DNA from: Paenibacillus hunanensis
GTDB taxonomy: Bacteria > Bacillota > Bacilli > Paenibacillales > Paenibacillaceae
DNA: 64,000 bases
NCBI RefSeq assembly: GCF_014645615.1
Contig: NZ_BMMB01000005.1
Location: 516,663 to 580,662, forward strand
Direction: 5' to 3'
Position 1 is the stretch's first letter. Every line of letters begins with the position of its first letter. The notes under the pieces are model-generated. The model worked only from the letters and a program-made list of their open reading frames with translations. It did no database searches and was not told the origin of the DNA. Shown one piece after another: positions 27,251-36,034 of the stretch. A program made the position numbers and the translations under genes.

Positions 27251-28606
27251 TTAACTCCGCTTAAAATAATCTTCCGGCAATCCAAGCTTCTGTAAGCCCT
27301 CTTTAAACGTCACACTAAAGGTAGGATGGTTCCGATACTCTTCCTGCCACATCGCTGCATACAAAGGCAACAGGCGCTCATGCGGAATCATGCCCCAGTA
27401 CGTGACGATCTGCTGACGTAGCTGAGGTGAAGCATTCAATATGAACTGCTCCACTAGCTCGATATCTCGCTCCTTCTCCACGCAATCGCGCGTGGCATAT
27501 ATCGCCGCTAATTGTATCTCTTCATCCGAGCTATGCAGCACATGCTCATAGTCCCGTAACGTCACACCCGGCTCCTCATGCAAAATATATCCGGCAAAAC
27601 GAAGTGCTTCCGCCTGCTCAATCCGATCCAGCTGCTTCATAATGATCGGTACGAATTCGGCTGTAGGGTAGTTCTCACGCGAATGATACACCATCTGTAG
27701 CGCTAGCAGCAGGTCATCCGCATCGCCAGAGGTTAGAAGCTGTAGCACATATGGCTTGCCCTGCTCTGGTGTGTTTTTATAAATTAATCGAATCGCTATT
27801 AATTGATGCTCACGCGCGACATTCCCCTGCTCGCTGGCACCCCTAGATACTAGATGATGCAGAAAATCTAACCCCTCTGGCGATAGCCTTTTAAACTTAA
27901 ACATCGCCTGTAGCGCATCCGCTTGGATGTGCTGTTCGGCTGTATGCTGATACGTATGTAGCAGCGCCTGTTCATCGCCCGGCATACGCGCGCCAAACCA
28001 GCTTCGATGATAGTCCAGCAAAAACTCGTCCAGCCAGCGTTCATACCAGTCCAGAAAGGTCAGATCGTAAACGAAGAAAAACGGAGCATCCTCATAAAAG
28101 TCATTCGTATATACGATTCTACCGCGATATTCCCCATCCAGTACGAGATACATATCATAATCACAGCCCTGTGTGCCAATACATAGCATACCGCCGAGAA
28201 TCTGACTGCTCGTCTGCTCATACTGCTCGTCGGAAATATCCTCATCCCAGATGAGCGGCGCAATCAACTGGTTCCACTCTGCTCTGGGCATGCGCGGACG
28301 CAGAATCGCCGGTAACGATAGCGCAAGCGGCTCCGTGTACGAGGTCGCTTCTTCCAGCGAATAGATGCCGTAATACGGGCCTGCTCCGCCGTTACCGATC
28401 TCTAACAGAAACTGAGCAAAGGGCTCAGGAAGTACGAGTCCATGTTCTCTCTGCCACTGTTCAAGCTCCGCCTGCGAGAGAACCGGGTCCATCTGATATT
28501 CATGCGAGCTGGAGCCAAATTCCGTAAATTCGGTATCCTGAGCCTTGACCAGCTCTAGCTTGCGCTTGATCGCATGGAGCTGGGCTTGCATATCGTTCGT
28601 GTTCAT
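27251..28606 (-). CDS. SMI1/KNR4 (SUKH) domain protein with helical C-terminal part
   Basis: Residues about 30-190 form an SMI1/KNR4 domain: LSQAELEQWQREHGLVLP, then FAQFLLEIGNGGAGPYYGIY, and the later LCIGTQGCDYDMYLVLDGEYRGRIVY are characteristic. This superfamily includes many immunity proteins of bacterial toxin systems as well as housekeeping proteins. The C-terminal 250 residues are helical and may form HEAT-like repeats (LQLLTSGDADDLLLALQM, IYATRDCVEKERDIELVEQF). There is no signal peptide. A ribosome site AAAGGAAA precedes the ATG. No toxin gene is adjacent, so an immunity role is not shown. Monocistronic, with its own strong terminator. Confidence 0.82.
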   Translation of the reverse strand: MNTNDMQAQLHAIKRKLELVKAQDTEFTEFGSSSHEYQMDPVLSQAELEQWQREHGLVLPEPFAQFLLEIGNGGAGPYYGIYSLEEATSYTEPLALSLPAILRPRMPRAEWNQLIAPLIWDEDISDEQYEQTSSQILGGMLCIGTQGCDYDMYLVLDGEYRGRIVYTNDFYEDAPFFFVYDLTFLDWYERWLDEFLLDYHRSWFGARMPGDEQALLHTYQHTAEQHIQADALQAMFKFKRLSPEGLDFLHHLVSRGASEQGNVAREHQLIAIRLIYKNTPEQGKPYVLQLLTSGDADDLLLALQMVYHSRENYPTAEFVPIIMKQLDRIEQAEALRFAGYILHEEPGVTLRDYEHVLHSSDEEIQLAAIYATRDCVEKERDIELVEQFILNASPQLRQQIVTYWGMIPHERLLPLYAAMWQEEYRNHPTFSVTFKEGLQKLGLPEDYFKRS

Positions 28607-28736
28607 CTGTCATTTTCCTTTCTTCGAGGGGATGGAATACACCTTATTGATGTTGCCAGCGATGATACATGCGTCTGGCTATAGCCTTACACTTTCCCGA
28701 TTAAAATCAGCCACACAGCATTCTGCTACAAATACT

Positions 28737-29420
28737 CTACTTGGCATCCTTCTCTGCAATAATCTGTTCAATCCCGAGCAGAATAACACGCAGCCCGAAT
28801 TCAAACGCATGATCGGAACCCATCAGCTCAAATAACTGCTGCGTGTACATGCGGCGAAATAATGACGTGTCCTCATCATTCATCTTATCCATTATACCGA
28901 GCATCTCATCATCCAGCTCCGCATGCCGCTGTTCTGAAATCGCCTCTGCATTGCGCTCCTGCTGATAACGATCCAGCACGAAAAATAGCACAAAATTCGC
29001 TAATGTCGTCACCGCCTGCATCCGCTCATCCGGCTCCAGCGGCGTATCCTCTACACAGCGTAGCATATAGTTCGTAAACCGGATCATATCCGGCTCGAAC
29101 GGCATCGTCACCATCATCATCTGAGTGGAACACGGATACTGACTGAGCACACGGCGCATCGTCACCGCTAGCTCGGTGGAGCGTTCCTTCCAATCGCCCT
29201 GACTCTGGCACTGCTCTACGATTAGCTTGGATACCTGATTCGCCAATCCCTGATACAGATGCTGCTTGCTTTTGAAATGCCAGTAAAGGGACGGTGCCTG
29301 AATCCCCAGCCGATCGGCAAGTCGGCGCATACTGAGCTTTTCGATGCCGTCCTCGCCCAGCAGCTCCCATGATGCCTCCAAAATTTTATCCTCTGAAATT
29401 TGAGGCTGTTGTTTTTTCAT
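28737..29420 (-). CDS. TetR-family regulator of the adjacent MATE pump
   Basis: N-terminal helix-turn-helix (ILEASWELLGEDGIEKLSMR, then LADRLGIQAPSLYWHFKSK) followed by a helical ligand-binding domain; 228 residues. ATG 29418-29420 has AAAGGA 9 bases upstream, while the upstream in-frame start has none. It is divergent from a MATE transporter gene, and three copies of ATCTAACACTGTWAG lie between them, the first next to this gene's ribosome site, so autoregulation and repression of the pump are likely. The inducer is probably a drug or cationic compound exported by the pump, by analogy with other TetR/efflux pairs. Confidence 0.9.
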   Translation of the reverse strand: MKKQQPQISEDKILEASWELLGEDGIEKLSMRRLADRLGIQAPSLYWHFKSKQHLYQGLANQVSKLIVEQCQSQGDWKERSTELAVTMRRVLSQYPCSTQMMMVTMPFEPDMIRFTNYMLRCVEDTPLEPDERMQAVTTLANFVLFFVLDRYQQERNAEAISEQRHAELDDEMLGIMDKMNDEDTSLFRRMYTQQLFELMGSDHAFEFGLRVILLGIEQIIAEKDAK

Positions 29421-29809
29421 ATGAATTCGTCCTTTAATTTGCGATTTATCTAACACTGTAAGTTTATGCTTTACTTTTGATTATTCTCATGATACCATCT
29501 AACACTGTAAGGCACAAACTAACAGTGTTAGATTAAAATTGTCATTATAGAGATAGCTGTTTTTTGTACATCGTTTACGTTTAGGCTAGCCGTTGCTGTA
29601 TCAACCTGCGGTTCTTTTTCATTGATGTTGAATCGATCTTTGGTTTTTAGTCGTTTTGGTTTTTTAAGTTTTTTGAGTATTTTCAGCTGTTTTAGTTATT
29701 CATCATGTTATAAGCCACCATGACTCGTTATTGTTTGCATTTCCCGTCCTACGTTGTCGCCCATTTGCTTCGTTCTATACTTATATCCTCAACAGAAAGC
29801 AGTGATCCT
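29421..29809. other. Divergent region, TetR regulator / MATE gene
   Basis: Holds the three operators and, at about 29627-29705, a T-rich stretch on the coding strand of the MATE gene (runs such as GGTTTTTTAAGTTTTTTGAG) that would give a U-rich leader. No gene is supported; an in-frame extension of the MATE ORF to 29720 lacks a ribosome site. Confidence 0.5.
29448..29533. promoter_or_regulatory. Three TetR-type operators between regulator and MATE gene
   Basis: ATCTAACACTGTAAG occurs identically at 29448-29462 and 29497-29511, 49 bp apart. A third copy is inverted at 29518-29533 (ACTAACAGTGTTAGAT, a near-perfect palindrome CTAACA-G-TGTTAG). They overlap where the regulator's promoter should be. 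Confidence 0.75.
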
Positions 29810-31162
29810 ATGGATACCGAAAACCTGCACTATTTTGAAAAAGCTCCGATTGCCAAGGCTGTTGCTCACTTCGCCGTTCCGATGATGCTGGGCACGTCGA
29901 TGAGTGTCATTTATTCTATTTTGAATGCTTATTTTCTAGGGACGCTGCACAATACATCGATGCTCACTGCACTGGCGCTGACGTTGCCCCTGTTCGCTAT
30001 CATTATGGCACTCGGCAATCTGATCGGTATGGGCAGCGGTACGTTTATTTCACGTCTGCTCGGCGAAAAGAGATATGACGATGCCAAGCATGTATCGTCG
30101 TTCGCCTTTTACAGCAGTCTGCTGCTCGGTATACTCGTTATTTTGATTGGCTTGCCGATGATCGACTCCATCGTAGGTAGTCTGGGAGCTACCCCAGAAT
30201 CGTTTGCTTATACGAAGGATTATGTAACTGTGATGCTCATCGGATCGCCTGTTGTCGTTTTGTTTTTCACGCTGGAAAATATCGTACGCTCGGAAGGCTC
30301 AGCGATTACGTCAATGGTCGGCATGATACTGAGTGTGGTCGTCAATATCGTGCTGGACGCGCTAGCGATCTTCGTGCTGCACTGGGGCGTGATCGGTGTC
30401 GCTACAGCAACCGTGCTCTCCAATCTTGTTGCCTGTGCCTTTTATACGCATCATCTAGGGCTGAAAAGCTCGTTTCTAACCGTCTCGATTCGCTGGTTCA
30501 AGATCAGTAAGGAAATTCTAAGTAATGTGTTCAAAATCGGTGTGCCTGTATTTGTGATGAGTGTCTTTCTTGGGGCGATGTCACTGATCTTTAACTATTT
30601 TCTGATTGAATATGGCGATAGCGCGGTGGCGGCGTATGGGATTTCGTCGCGTTTGATGCAATTTCCAGAGTTTATACTGATGGGCTTGTGCGAAGGGGTC
30701 GTGCCGCTCATCGCCTTCTCGTTTACCGCGAATATATTACGAATGAAGCAAACGATTGGCTTTACGATCAAGGCGATTGTGGCGATGGCTATCGTATTTG
30801 GCATGGTGGTGTATATCGTGTCAGATCATCTGATCGGCTTATTTACAACGGATCCACAGCTGATCGCGATGGGCAGCTATATTTTACATGTAACGTTTCT
30901 ATCGCTGTTCATTACAGGGGTGACCACGCTCGTGATCGGTATTTTTCAGGCGACCGGACAGGGTACAGCGGCGATGATCATGTCCGTCATTCAAGGCGTG
31001 ACGCTCATCCCCGTGCTATTCGTAGCCAATCAGTTAAATGGCTTCCACGGGGTGATCTGGTCGCTCGTCATTGCGGATGCGGTAGCATTTCTGGTGGGGG
31101 CAGGGTTGTTATATGGATTGCGGCATCGCTTGCAGCCGGATATCGAAAGTCTGGTGCACTGA
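29810..31162 (+). CDS. MATE-family efflux transporter
   Basis: Multidrug/toxin extrusion protein, an integral membrane antiporter that expels cationic or aromatic compounds using Na+ or H+. About 450 residues with twelve hydrophobic segments in two homologous halves. The N-terminus MDTENLHYFEKAPIAKAVAH, then FAVPMMLGTSMSVIYSI, and GMGSGTFISRLLGEKRYDDA match DinF/NorM-type proteins of Firmicutes. The start at 29810 is preferred from homologues, although its ribosome site is weak; the frame is open back to 29720. It is divergent from a TetR regulator with shared operators, so it should be induced by its substrates. Confidence 0.92.
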   Translation: MDTENLHYFEKAPIAKAVAHFAVPMMLGTSMSVIYSILNAYFLGTLHNTSMLTALALTLPLFAIIMALGNLIGMGSGTFISRLLGEKRYDDAKHVSSFAFYSSLLLGILVILIGLPMIDSIVGSLGATPESFAYTKDYVTVMLIGSPVVVLFFTLENIVRSEGSAITSMVGMILSVVVNIVLDALAIFVLHWGVIGVATATVLSNLVACAFYTHHLGLKSSFLTVSIRWFKISKEILSNVFKIGVPVFVMSVFLGAMSLIFNYFLIEYGDSAVAAYGISSRLMQFPEFILMGLCEGVVPLIAFSFTANILRMKQTIGFTIKAIVAMAIVFGMVVYIVSDHLIGLFTTDPQLIAMGSYILHVTFLSLFITGVTTLVIGIFQATGQGTAAMIMSVIQGVTLIPVLFVANQLNGFHGVIWSLVIADAVAFLVGAGLLYGLRHRLQPDIESLVH

Positions 31163-31280
31163 GTAGCTCCTTCCATATTCGTGCCTGATTTTCGGCGATG
31201 GAATCGGTAGAGAATCGCTACAATAGGCGTATAGTACAGCTTATCACGATTCGCTATGATTTCATTTTGGAGGTCGAACT

Positions 31281-32060
31281 ATGTATCAACAACTCGAACA
31301 AGCCCAGCAATTCCACCAGCTCCATCAGCAGGCACACCCTCTTATTCTCGTGAACGCCTGGGATGCCGGAAGTGCACAGACGATACAGGAAGCAGGCGCA
31401 CTGGCGATTGCGACAGGAAGCTGGTCGGTAGCTCATGCCCATGGCTACGAGGATGGCGAGCAGCTACCGTTTGAGCTGGTGCTGGCTAATGTACAGCGTA
31501 TCTGTAAGCACAGCGATGTGCCTGTTACGATTGATATCGAAGGTGGTTACGGACAGACACCCGAGCAAATACAGCACAATGTTATACAGATTATTCAGTG
31601 TGGTGCTGTGGGGATCAATATGGAGGATCGATTGCGCGCAGGCGATGGCTTATACTCGATCCAGCAACAACAGGCACACCTTCGTGCTGCTTGTGCAGCG
31701 GCAGACGAAATGTCGATTGCGCTATTTATCAATGCGAGAACCGATATCTTTTTTCAGGCTGCTGTGGAGACGCATGATCATACGCATCTCGAAGCTACCA
31801 TACAGCGTGCTCATGCGTATGCTGAGGCAGGCGCTCATGGAATCTTCGTGCCTGGAATCTGTGATGAGCAGCTCATCCGTGAGCTATGTCAGCAGTCTCC
31901 GATTCCTGTGAACATCATGTTCTCGGCAGAGATGCCGTCCATTTCCACATTGACCGCCTGCGGCGTCGCTCGGATCAGCTACGGGCCGCATCCCTACCTA
32001 CAGCTGATGGATGCACTGAAGCAATCCAGCATACGCGCACTGGCAGGGCAATCCTTTTAA
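31281..32060 (+). CDS. Isocitrate lyase / PEP mutase superfamily protein
   Basis: TIM-barrel enzyme of the PEP mutase/isocitrate lyase superfamily. PLILVNAWDAGSAQTIQEAG, ATGSWSVAHAHGYEDGE, the metal-binding VTIDIEGGYG and AVGINMEDRL, and the later ARTDIFF match the group often annotated as phosphonomutase or carboxyvinyl-carboxyphosphonate phosphorylmutase. The flexible-loop Cys used by isocitrate lyase (KKCGH) is absent, so it is not a true isocitrate lyase; C-C or C-P bond chemistry on an oxoacid is likely, substrate unknown. TTTGGAGG precedes the ATG by 7 bases. Single gene with its own terminator. Confidence 0.85.
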   Translation: MYQQLEQAQQFHQLHQQAHPLILVNAWDAGSAQTIQEAGALAIATGSWSVAHAHGYEDGEQLPFELVLANVQRICKHSDVPVTIDIEGGYGQTPEQIQHNVIQIIQCGAVGINMEDRLRAGDGLYSIQQQQAHLRAACAAADEMSIALFINARTDIFFQAAVETHDHTHLEATIQRAHAYAEAGAHGIFVPGICDEQLIRELCQQSPIPVNIMFSAEMPSISTLTACGVARISYGPHPYLQLMDALKQSSIRALAGQSF

Positions 32061-32157
32061 TCAATCGGATTGCTTGAGCGATCGCATCATGGGTATGTAT
32101 AGACTGAATGCATCAGTACCATATCGCCATAAAATAGAATCGTCCATAAAACATATA

Positions 32158-32202
32158 AGCCCCAGACTACCGAAGCATGGATCGGCGATCTGGGGCTATT
32201 TT
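32158..32202 (+). terminator. Intrinsic terminator of the PEP-mutase-like gene
   Basis: AGCCCCAGA pairs with TCTGGGGCT across 22 bases, followed by ATTTTAAG. About 100 bases past the stop. Confidence 0.7.
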
Positions 32203-32305
32203 AAGTATACGTAGTCATCCATTTAAAAATATAGAAGGAGTAGCACCACTAGCCATAGTGCTTATTTATAATCATGGAGAATGCTGGTGGCGCTATTATT
32301 CCTTA

Positions 32306-32896
32306 TTATTGCTTCGCTACATGCTCTCCTGCATAGTTCAGACCAGCACGATAGGCCTGCTCCAGCAAGCGCTCATAATGCTCTGGCTCCATTCCACTCG
32401 TTTCATATAAAAACTCCACATGGGAATCGGATACACCGCAGTAATCAGCAATGCCTACATTAAGTAAATTTTCAATCGCTGTGCGATAGTTACGCTTATC
32501 CATCTGTGCCTTCGATACACCGGTTAGCGTCAGCCACAGTACCTTCTGCAAATGCAGCTGATCCGCTCCATAGGCAAAGCCATTGTTCATCACGCGATCA
32601 ATATAGCCCTTGAGCATCGCTGGCAAATGCCACCACCAGAGCGGGAAGACGAATGCGACAGCATCATGTCGTTTGAGACGCTCCATCTCGGTTTCGATTT
32701 GAGGGGAGAACTTCTGATGCGGCATCTCCATATTCGGCTCATCCATTCCTTGCAAAATCGGATCAAATCCAATCCGATGCAGGTCTACAATCTCATACTG
32801 GTGTCCAGCATCTTTCAAGCCTTGAGCAAAACGATCCACTGCCCGAAAGGTTAGCGAATCCTGTCTTGGATGTGAAACTACGATTAACACGTTCAT
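32306..32896 (-). CDS. NAD(P)H oxidoreductase, flavodoxin-like (quinone reductase type)
   Basis: Flavodoxin-fold FMN/FAD enzyme of the KefF/MdaB/NQO1-like group that reduces quinones or similar electrophiles with NAD(P)H. The N-terminus MNVLIVVSHPRQDSLTFRAV has the flavin-phosphate loop. HDAVAFVFPLWWWHLPAMLK and YIDRVMNNGFAYG are hallmarks of the family. 196 residues. GAGGAGG lies 8 bases before the start. It is divergent from an HxlR regulator, and three phased palindromes lie between the two, so its expression should respond to a thiol-reactive or quinone stress, as known for YodB- and HypR-controlled reductases. Confidence 0.9.
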   Translation of the reverse strand: MNVLIVVSHPRQDSLTFRAVDRFAQGLKDAGHQYEIVDLHRIGFDPILQGMDEPNMEMPHQKFSPQIETEMERLKRHDAVAFVFPLWWWHLPAMLKGYIDRVMNNGFAYGADQLHLQKVLWLTLTGVSKAQMDKRNYRTAIENLLNVGIADYCGVSDSHVEFLYETSGMEPEHYERLLEQAYRAGLNYAGEHVAKQ

Positions 32897-32988
32897 ATCG
32901 ATATCCTCCTCGTTTCCTGAATGTAGGCTTGGTAGTCATGATTACGGTCTAATGCTATTATAAACTTGTCTATTGTGGCGCGGAAGTA

Positions 32989-33042
32989 GGCACTTTGATG
33001 TGCCACAGGTACATCAAAGTACCCTGGGAACATCCAAGTGCC
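32989..33042. promoter_or_regulatory. Three HxlR-type operators in 19-bp phase
   Basis: GGCAC-TTTGAT-GTGCC (32989-33004), GGTAC-ATCAAA-GTACC (33008-33023) and GGAAC-ATCCAA-GTGCC (33027-33042) all fit GGNAC-N6-GTNCC, and their starts are exactly 19 bp apart. They lie between the oxidoreductase start and the HxlR start. Confidence 0.75.
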
Positions 33043-33183
33043 TATCCTGCTACTGAATCTATGCATCCCTTTTATACAAGTCACGATACGACTTCAGAGC
33101 ATCCAACAACCTGTTCATATCGCATTCGCTTCGTACATGATAAGCTCCATACCCATCCACGATTCACCAAGGAGGAAGCATCG

Positions 33184-33570
33184 ATGACCGACTACACCGA
33201 GCAAGCGCAAAATAATGAACCACCTGAAAAAAGATACCGAGTCGGCGTTGAAGCCGCACTCGAAGTAATGGGCGGCAAATGGAAGCCACTCATCATCTAC
33301 CATCTTATGGATGGCGCCAAGCGCACCTCTGAGCTACGCCGACTCATACCAGATATTACGCAAAAGATGCTAACTACACAGCTCCGAGCACTGGAAAAGG
33401 ACGATATCATCGTTCGCAACGTATACACCGAGATTCCGCCCAGAGTCGATTACGAGCTGACCCCTTACGGTAGAAGCCTCAAGCCTGCGCTCGATCTGCT
33501 CTGCTACTGGGGCGAGGAGCATCTGAATAAGGTGTATGGCGATAAGTCGAAGGTGCTGGAAGAGTTTTAA
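33184..33570 (+). CDS. HxlR-family transcriptional regulator (oxidoreductase partner)
   Basis: Winged-helix regulator of 128 residues: ALEVMGGKWKPLIIYHL, then TSELRRLIPDITQKMLTTQL and VDYELTPYGRSL are the HxlR signature. ATG 33184 has AAGGAGG 8 bases upstream; the frame is open further back but without a ribosome site. Unlike the quinone sensors YodB and HypR, which use an N-terminal Cys, it has only one Cys (residue 107 in LLCYWG), so sensing must use that residue or a bound ligand. It is divergent from the flavodoxin-like oxidoreductase with three shared operators. Its stop codon overlaps that of the convergent EVE gene by 4 bases. Confidence 0.9.
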   Translation: MTDYTEQAQNNEPPEKRYRVGVEAALEVMGGKWKPLIIYHLMDGAKRTSELRRLIPDITQKMLTTQLRALEKDDIIVRNVYTEIPPRVDYELTPYGRSLKPALDLLCYWGEEHLNKVYGDKSKVLEEF

Positions 33571-34124
33571 AGCTGGATTTCCACACCCATCGCTTCCGCA
33601 ATCAGCTGAAAATCATCTGCCGTGATCTGAAATTGCCCTCTACGAAATAGATAGCCCCAGTTGCGATTGTCACGCGTGAACGACAGCTGATCCAGCAGCC
33701 CACGAATACTTGCCTGCTGGCAATCAACATAGTCGATATTGCGACGAAACGGAATAAACGTATCGGACATCGCATACTCATACACTTCATCATCGTGCAC
33801 ACGTCCAATAGCGGTAAACGCCTGTAGCGGCTCGCCACTTTTCATTTCTGTGCGCGGCGAATAATATACAAACCAATCGCCTTGCTTCATTTTGCGTAAA
33901 GGCGCCGCCTTACCATGACATAATTGCGCAAACCCTCCTGCCACCCCGCGCTGTACATGTGCTTCTGAGACGACACCAATCCAGTACGATGGAGCAGATG
34001 ACCCGGCAGAAAAGGACTGATCTGGCACATCGTGAGACAAAGCTGTCGGCATAGCTGCTGTAGCCGTGGTATCTCCCCCTACAGCAGCTGAGTGCATTGA
34101 ACCTATAGTCACCTTTTCGGGCAT
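33567..34124 (-). CDS. EVE-domain protein
   Basis: EVE domains belong to the PUA-like fold and bind modified bases in DNA or RNA. YWIGVVSEAHVQRGVAGGFAQL, KMKQGDWFVYYSPRTEM, AFTAIGRVHDDEVYEY and FRRNIDYVDCQQASI, ending with ITADDFQLIAEAM, are diagnostic. Residues 1-45 are a Thr/Ala-rich extension not needed for the fold. ATG 34122-34124 is chosen because AGGAGGG lies 6 bases upstream. It follows a DinB-like gene by 28 bases in the same direction, so the two are probably co-transcribed. EVE proteins occur in defence islands and in general RNA metabolism; here there is no defence gene next to it. Confidence 0.9.
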   Translation of the reverse strand: MPEKVTIGSMHSAAVGGDTTATAAMPTALSHDVPDQSFSAGSSAPSYWIGVVSEAHVQRGVAGGFAQLCHGKAAPLRKMKQGDWFVYYSPRTEMKSGEPLQAFTAIGRVHDDEVYEYAMSDTFIPFRRNIDYVDCQQASIRGLLDQLSFTRDNRNWGYLFRRGQFQITADDFQLIAEAMGVEIQL

Positions 34125-34152
34125 CGCTGTCCCTCCTGCGATAGGACTCTTT

Positions 34153-34968
34153 TTAAGCATGTGCATGCTCCCACCCTTCCTCCAGACGTTGCTGCTGATG
34201 CAGATGATGACGATAATGCATCTCGATCAGCCAGAACCATTCCCATGCATTCAATCCACCGAGACGTGGATGGGCAACCGTAGGTAAGGATGGCTCAGAC
34301 TCATTGCGCATCGCTTCCTGTGTAACGTGAATGGATAGGTTTACGTTCTCGGATGCTGTATTGTCGCAGGAAGTCGCTGTCGGTACAGTTGCTTGTTCAC
34401 CTTCCTCTGCTGACATTCCGTTCTTTGCTGCATCCATCAGCAGTTGCTCCTGTACCGCCTGTACAGCTGGAGCCACCTCCATCATCTGGCGCAGCGTTTC
34501 CTGCAAGCCTTCTACAAGCTGCTCCTTCTGATCCGGCTGTAATGGCGTATATTGCGGAGATGGTGGCACCTGAATGCGCTCCTGCGGAAAGCTACCATAT
34601 TGAAATAAAGCTTCGCCCTGTGCAGTTTTGGCTACACACTGGGGCTGGGCTATATTGGCATCTGCCTGTGTAGCTTCAGTAGGTTTACCAGATGTCTGCG
34701 TAGCCAGCTCGTCCACCAGCTGTTTTTCCAATACCAGACAACGCCGTACATTAGCCAGCTGCATTGCTTGTGCCGATTGAATCAGGTGAACGATCATCTG
34801 CCCTAGCGACCATTCATCCGGAGTAGGCTTCCATAGCAGCTGCTCCATCGACACCTGCTCTAGCTTTTCAATATAGCCATTCACTGTATGCTCCAGACGC
34901 TGTAACACCTCATCTACACGTACCTGCTGCTGTGTTGCCATAGTATTCATCGCTTCGATCTTAACCAC
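34153..34968 (-). CDS. DinB-like four-helix protein
   Basis: The N-terminal LQRLEHTVNGYIEKLEQV, then WKPTPDEWSLGQMIVHLIQSA, and the C-terminal WEWFWLIEMHYRHHLHQQ match the DinB/YfiT metal-binding four-helix-bundle family, with His residues expected to bind a metal; such proteins include thiol-dependent S-transferases. A long Gln/Ala-rich middle (about 90-225) is an insert compared with the usual 150-170 residues. The start is a GTG at 34966-34968 with AAAAGGAG 9 bases upstream; an ATG six codons later is less well placed. Co-directional with the EVE gene downstream. Confidence 0.7.
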   Translation of the reverse strand: MVKIEAMNTMATQQQVRVDEVLQRLEHTVNGYIEKLEQVSMEQLLWKPTPDEWSLGQMIVHLIQSAQAMQLANVRRCLVLEKQLVDELATQTSGKPTEATQADANIAQPQCVAKTAQGEALFQYGSFPQERIQVPPSPQYTPLQPDQKEQLVEGLQETLRQMMEVAPAVQAVQEQLLMDAAKNGMSAEEGEQATVPTATSCDNTASENVNLSIHVTQEAMRNESEPSLPTVAHPRLGGLNAWEWFWLIEMHYRHHLHQQQRLEEGWEHAHA

Positions 34969-35019
34969 TTTATCCAGCTCCTTTTATCAAATATGGAAGA
35001 TGGATTCAGCATAACAAAA

Positions 35020-35052
35020 CGCTACTGACAGCAGTGTGTCAGTAGCGTTTTT
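35020..35052. terminator. Bidirectional terminator overlapping the WYL regulator stop codon
   Basis: CGCTACTGAC pairs with GTCAGTAGCG across 8 bases, followed by TTTTT on the plus strand and TTTTG on the minus strand. The minus-strand stop codon (35039-35041) lies inside the hairpin. Confidence 0.7.
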
Positions 35053-35986
35053 GCATTTTTTTAATTTCTTCGCGCAATCGTTCTCGTAGCGATTCCGGCT
35101 CCAGCACCTCGACCGCTGCTCCCCAGCTTAGCGTCCATTGCAATAGCTCCTCGATGCGCCGCACTCGTAGCGTCGCCAGCCATCCACTCTCATCTGGCTC
35201 CAAGGATTCCATATAAAAATTACCTGTTTCCTGCACATGCTCTCCAGCAGAAGCATCGAACCGCATTCGTACGACGATATCACGATCATCCATCACCTTG
35301 CGTGCATGCAGATCAAAACCCGGCTGAATCTCAAATGTCTGCTCCAGTACCATCAATTCTCGCATACGAGATAATCGAAAATACCGAATCGCCTGCCGCT
35401 CATGACAAAAAGCAACCAGCATCCATGCCGCCTGTGTGAAGACAAGCCCATACGGATCGACCGTACGCACACTGTGACGCGAATCCTCTGGCTCCGTTAA
35501 GCTTTTGGAATAATGAAAATGCACACTGTGCTTCTGTAAAATAGCATGACGCAGCGGCTCCAACCGTTCCTTTTCCAGTACAGTCGTTCCTGCCATTCGT
35601 TCATGCAGTAAGCGAATCGCCGACCGTACCCGTGAGGCCTCCTCCTGTACCGGCTTGGTCAGAATCGCCTCAATCTTCTGCTGTGCATGATGTGCCTTCG
35701 CCCCATATTCCGCATCCAGCAGCATATGTACAAAGTCCGCACCCACGAGTAGCGCCACCGCTTCCTCTGCTGTAAAGCTAATCGGAGGCAAGAAATATCC
35801 CTCCATTAGCGAATAGCCCATGCCCGGTGCACCGACTATCGGAACGCCCGCCTCACTCAGCGCCTGCACATCCCGATAGATCGTCCGCACACTCGTCTCA
35901 AACTGCGCCGCCAGATCCTCCGCCCGCCGCATCCCATAACGCTGTAGCTCCATGACGATGGCTAGCATGCGATCTGTTTTGTTCAT
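35039..35986 (-). CDS. WYL-domain transcriptional regulator (YafY type)
   Basis: 315 residues. The N-terminal helix-turn-helix is AEDLAAQFETSVRTIYRDVQ, followed by LSEAGVPIVGAPGMGYSL and the middle WYL ligand-binding domain (VRTVDPYGLVFTQAAWMLVA, IRYFRLSRMRELMVLEQTF), then the WCX dimerisation part at the C-terminus. WYL domains bind nucleic acids or small ligands and regulate stress and defence genes, but most YafY-like proteins are of unknown function. GAAAGGAA is 7 bases before the ATG. Its regulated genes are not evident; the DinB-EVE genes lie downstream beyond a terminator. Confidence 0.92.
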   Translation of the reverse strand: MNKTDRMLAIVMELQRYGMRRAEDLAAQFETSVRTIYRDVQALSEAGVPIVGAPGMGYSLMEGYFLPPISFTAEEAVALLVGADFVHMLLDAEYGAKAHHAQQKIEAILTKPVQEEASRVRSAIRLLHERMAGTTVLEKERLEPLRHAILQKHSVHFHYSKSLTEPEDSRHSVRTVDPYGLVFTQAAWMLVAFCHERQAIRYFRLSRMRELMVLEQTFEIQPGFDLHARKVMDDRDIVVRMRFDASAGEHVQETGNFYMESLEPDESGWLATLRVRRIEELLQWTLSWGAAVEVLEPESLRERLREEIKKMQKRY

Positions 35987-36034
35987 AGGGTGTTCCTTTC
36001 TGTAGATGGTGTAGGGGTATAGTTAAGCAGCTAT

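Noticed and set aside
31281..32060. Glyoxylate-cycle isocitrate lyase
   Set aside because: Too short and lacking the KKCGH loop; belongs to the PEP mutase-like branch.
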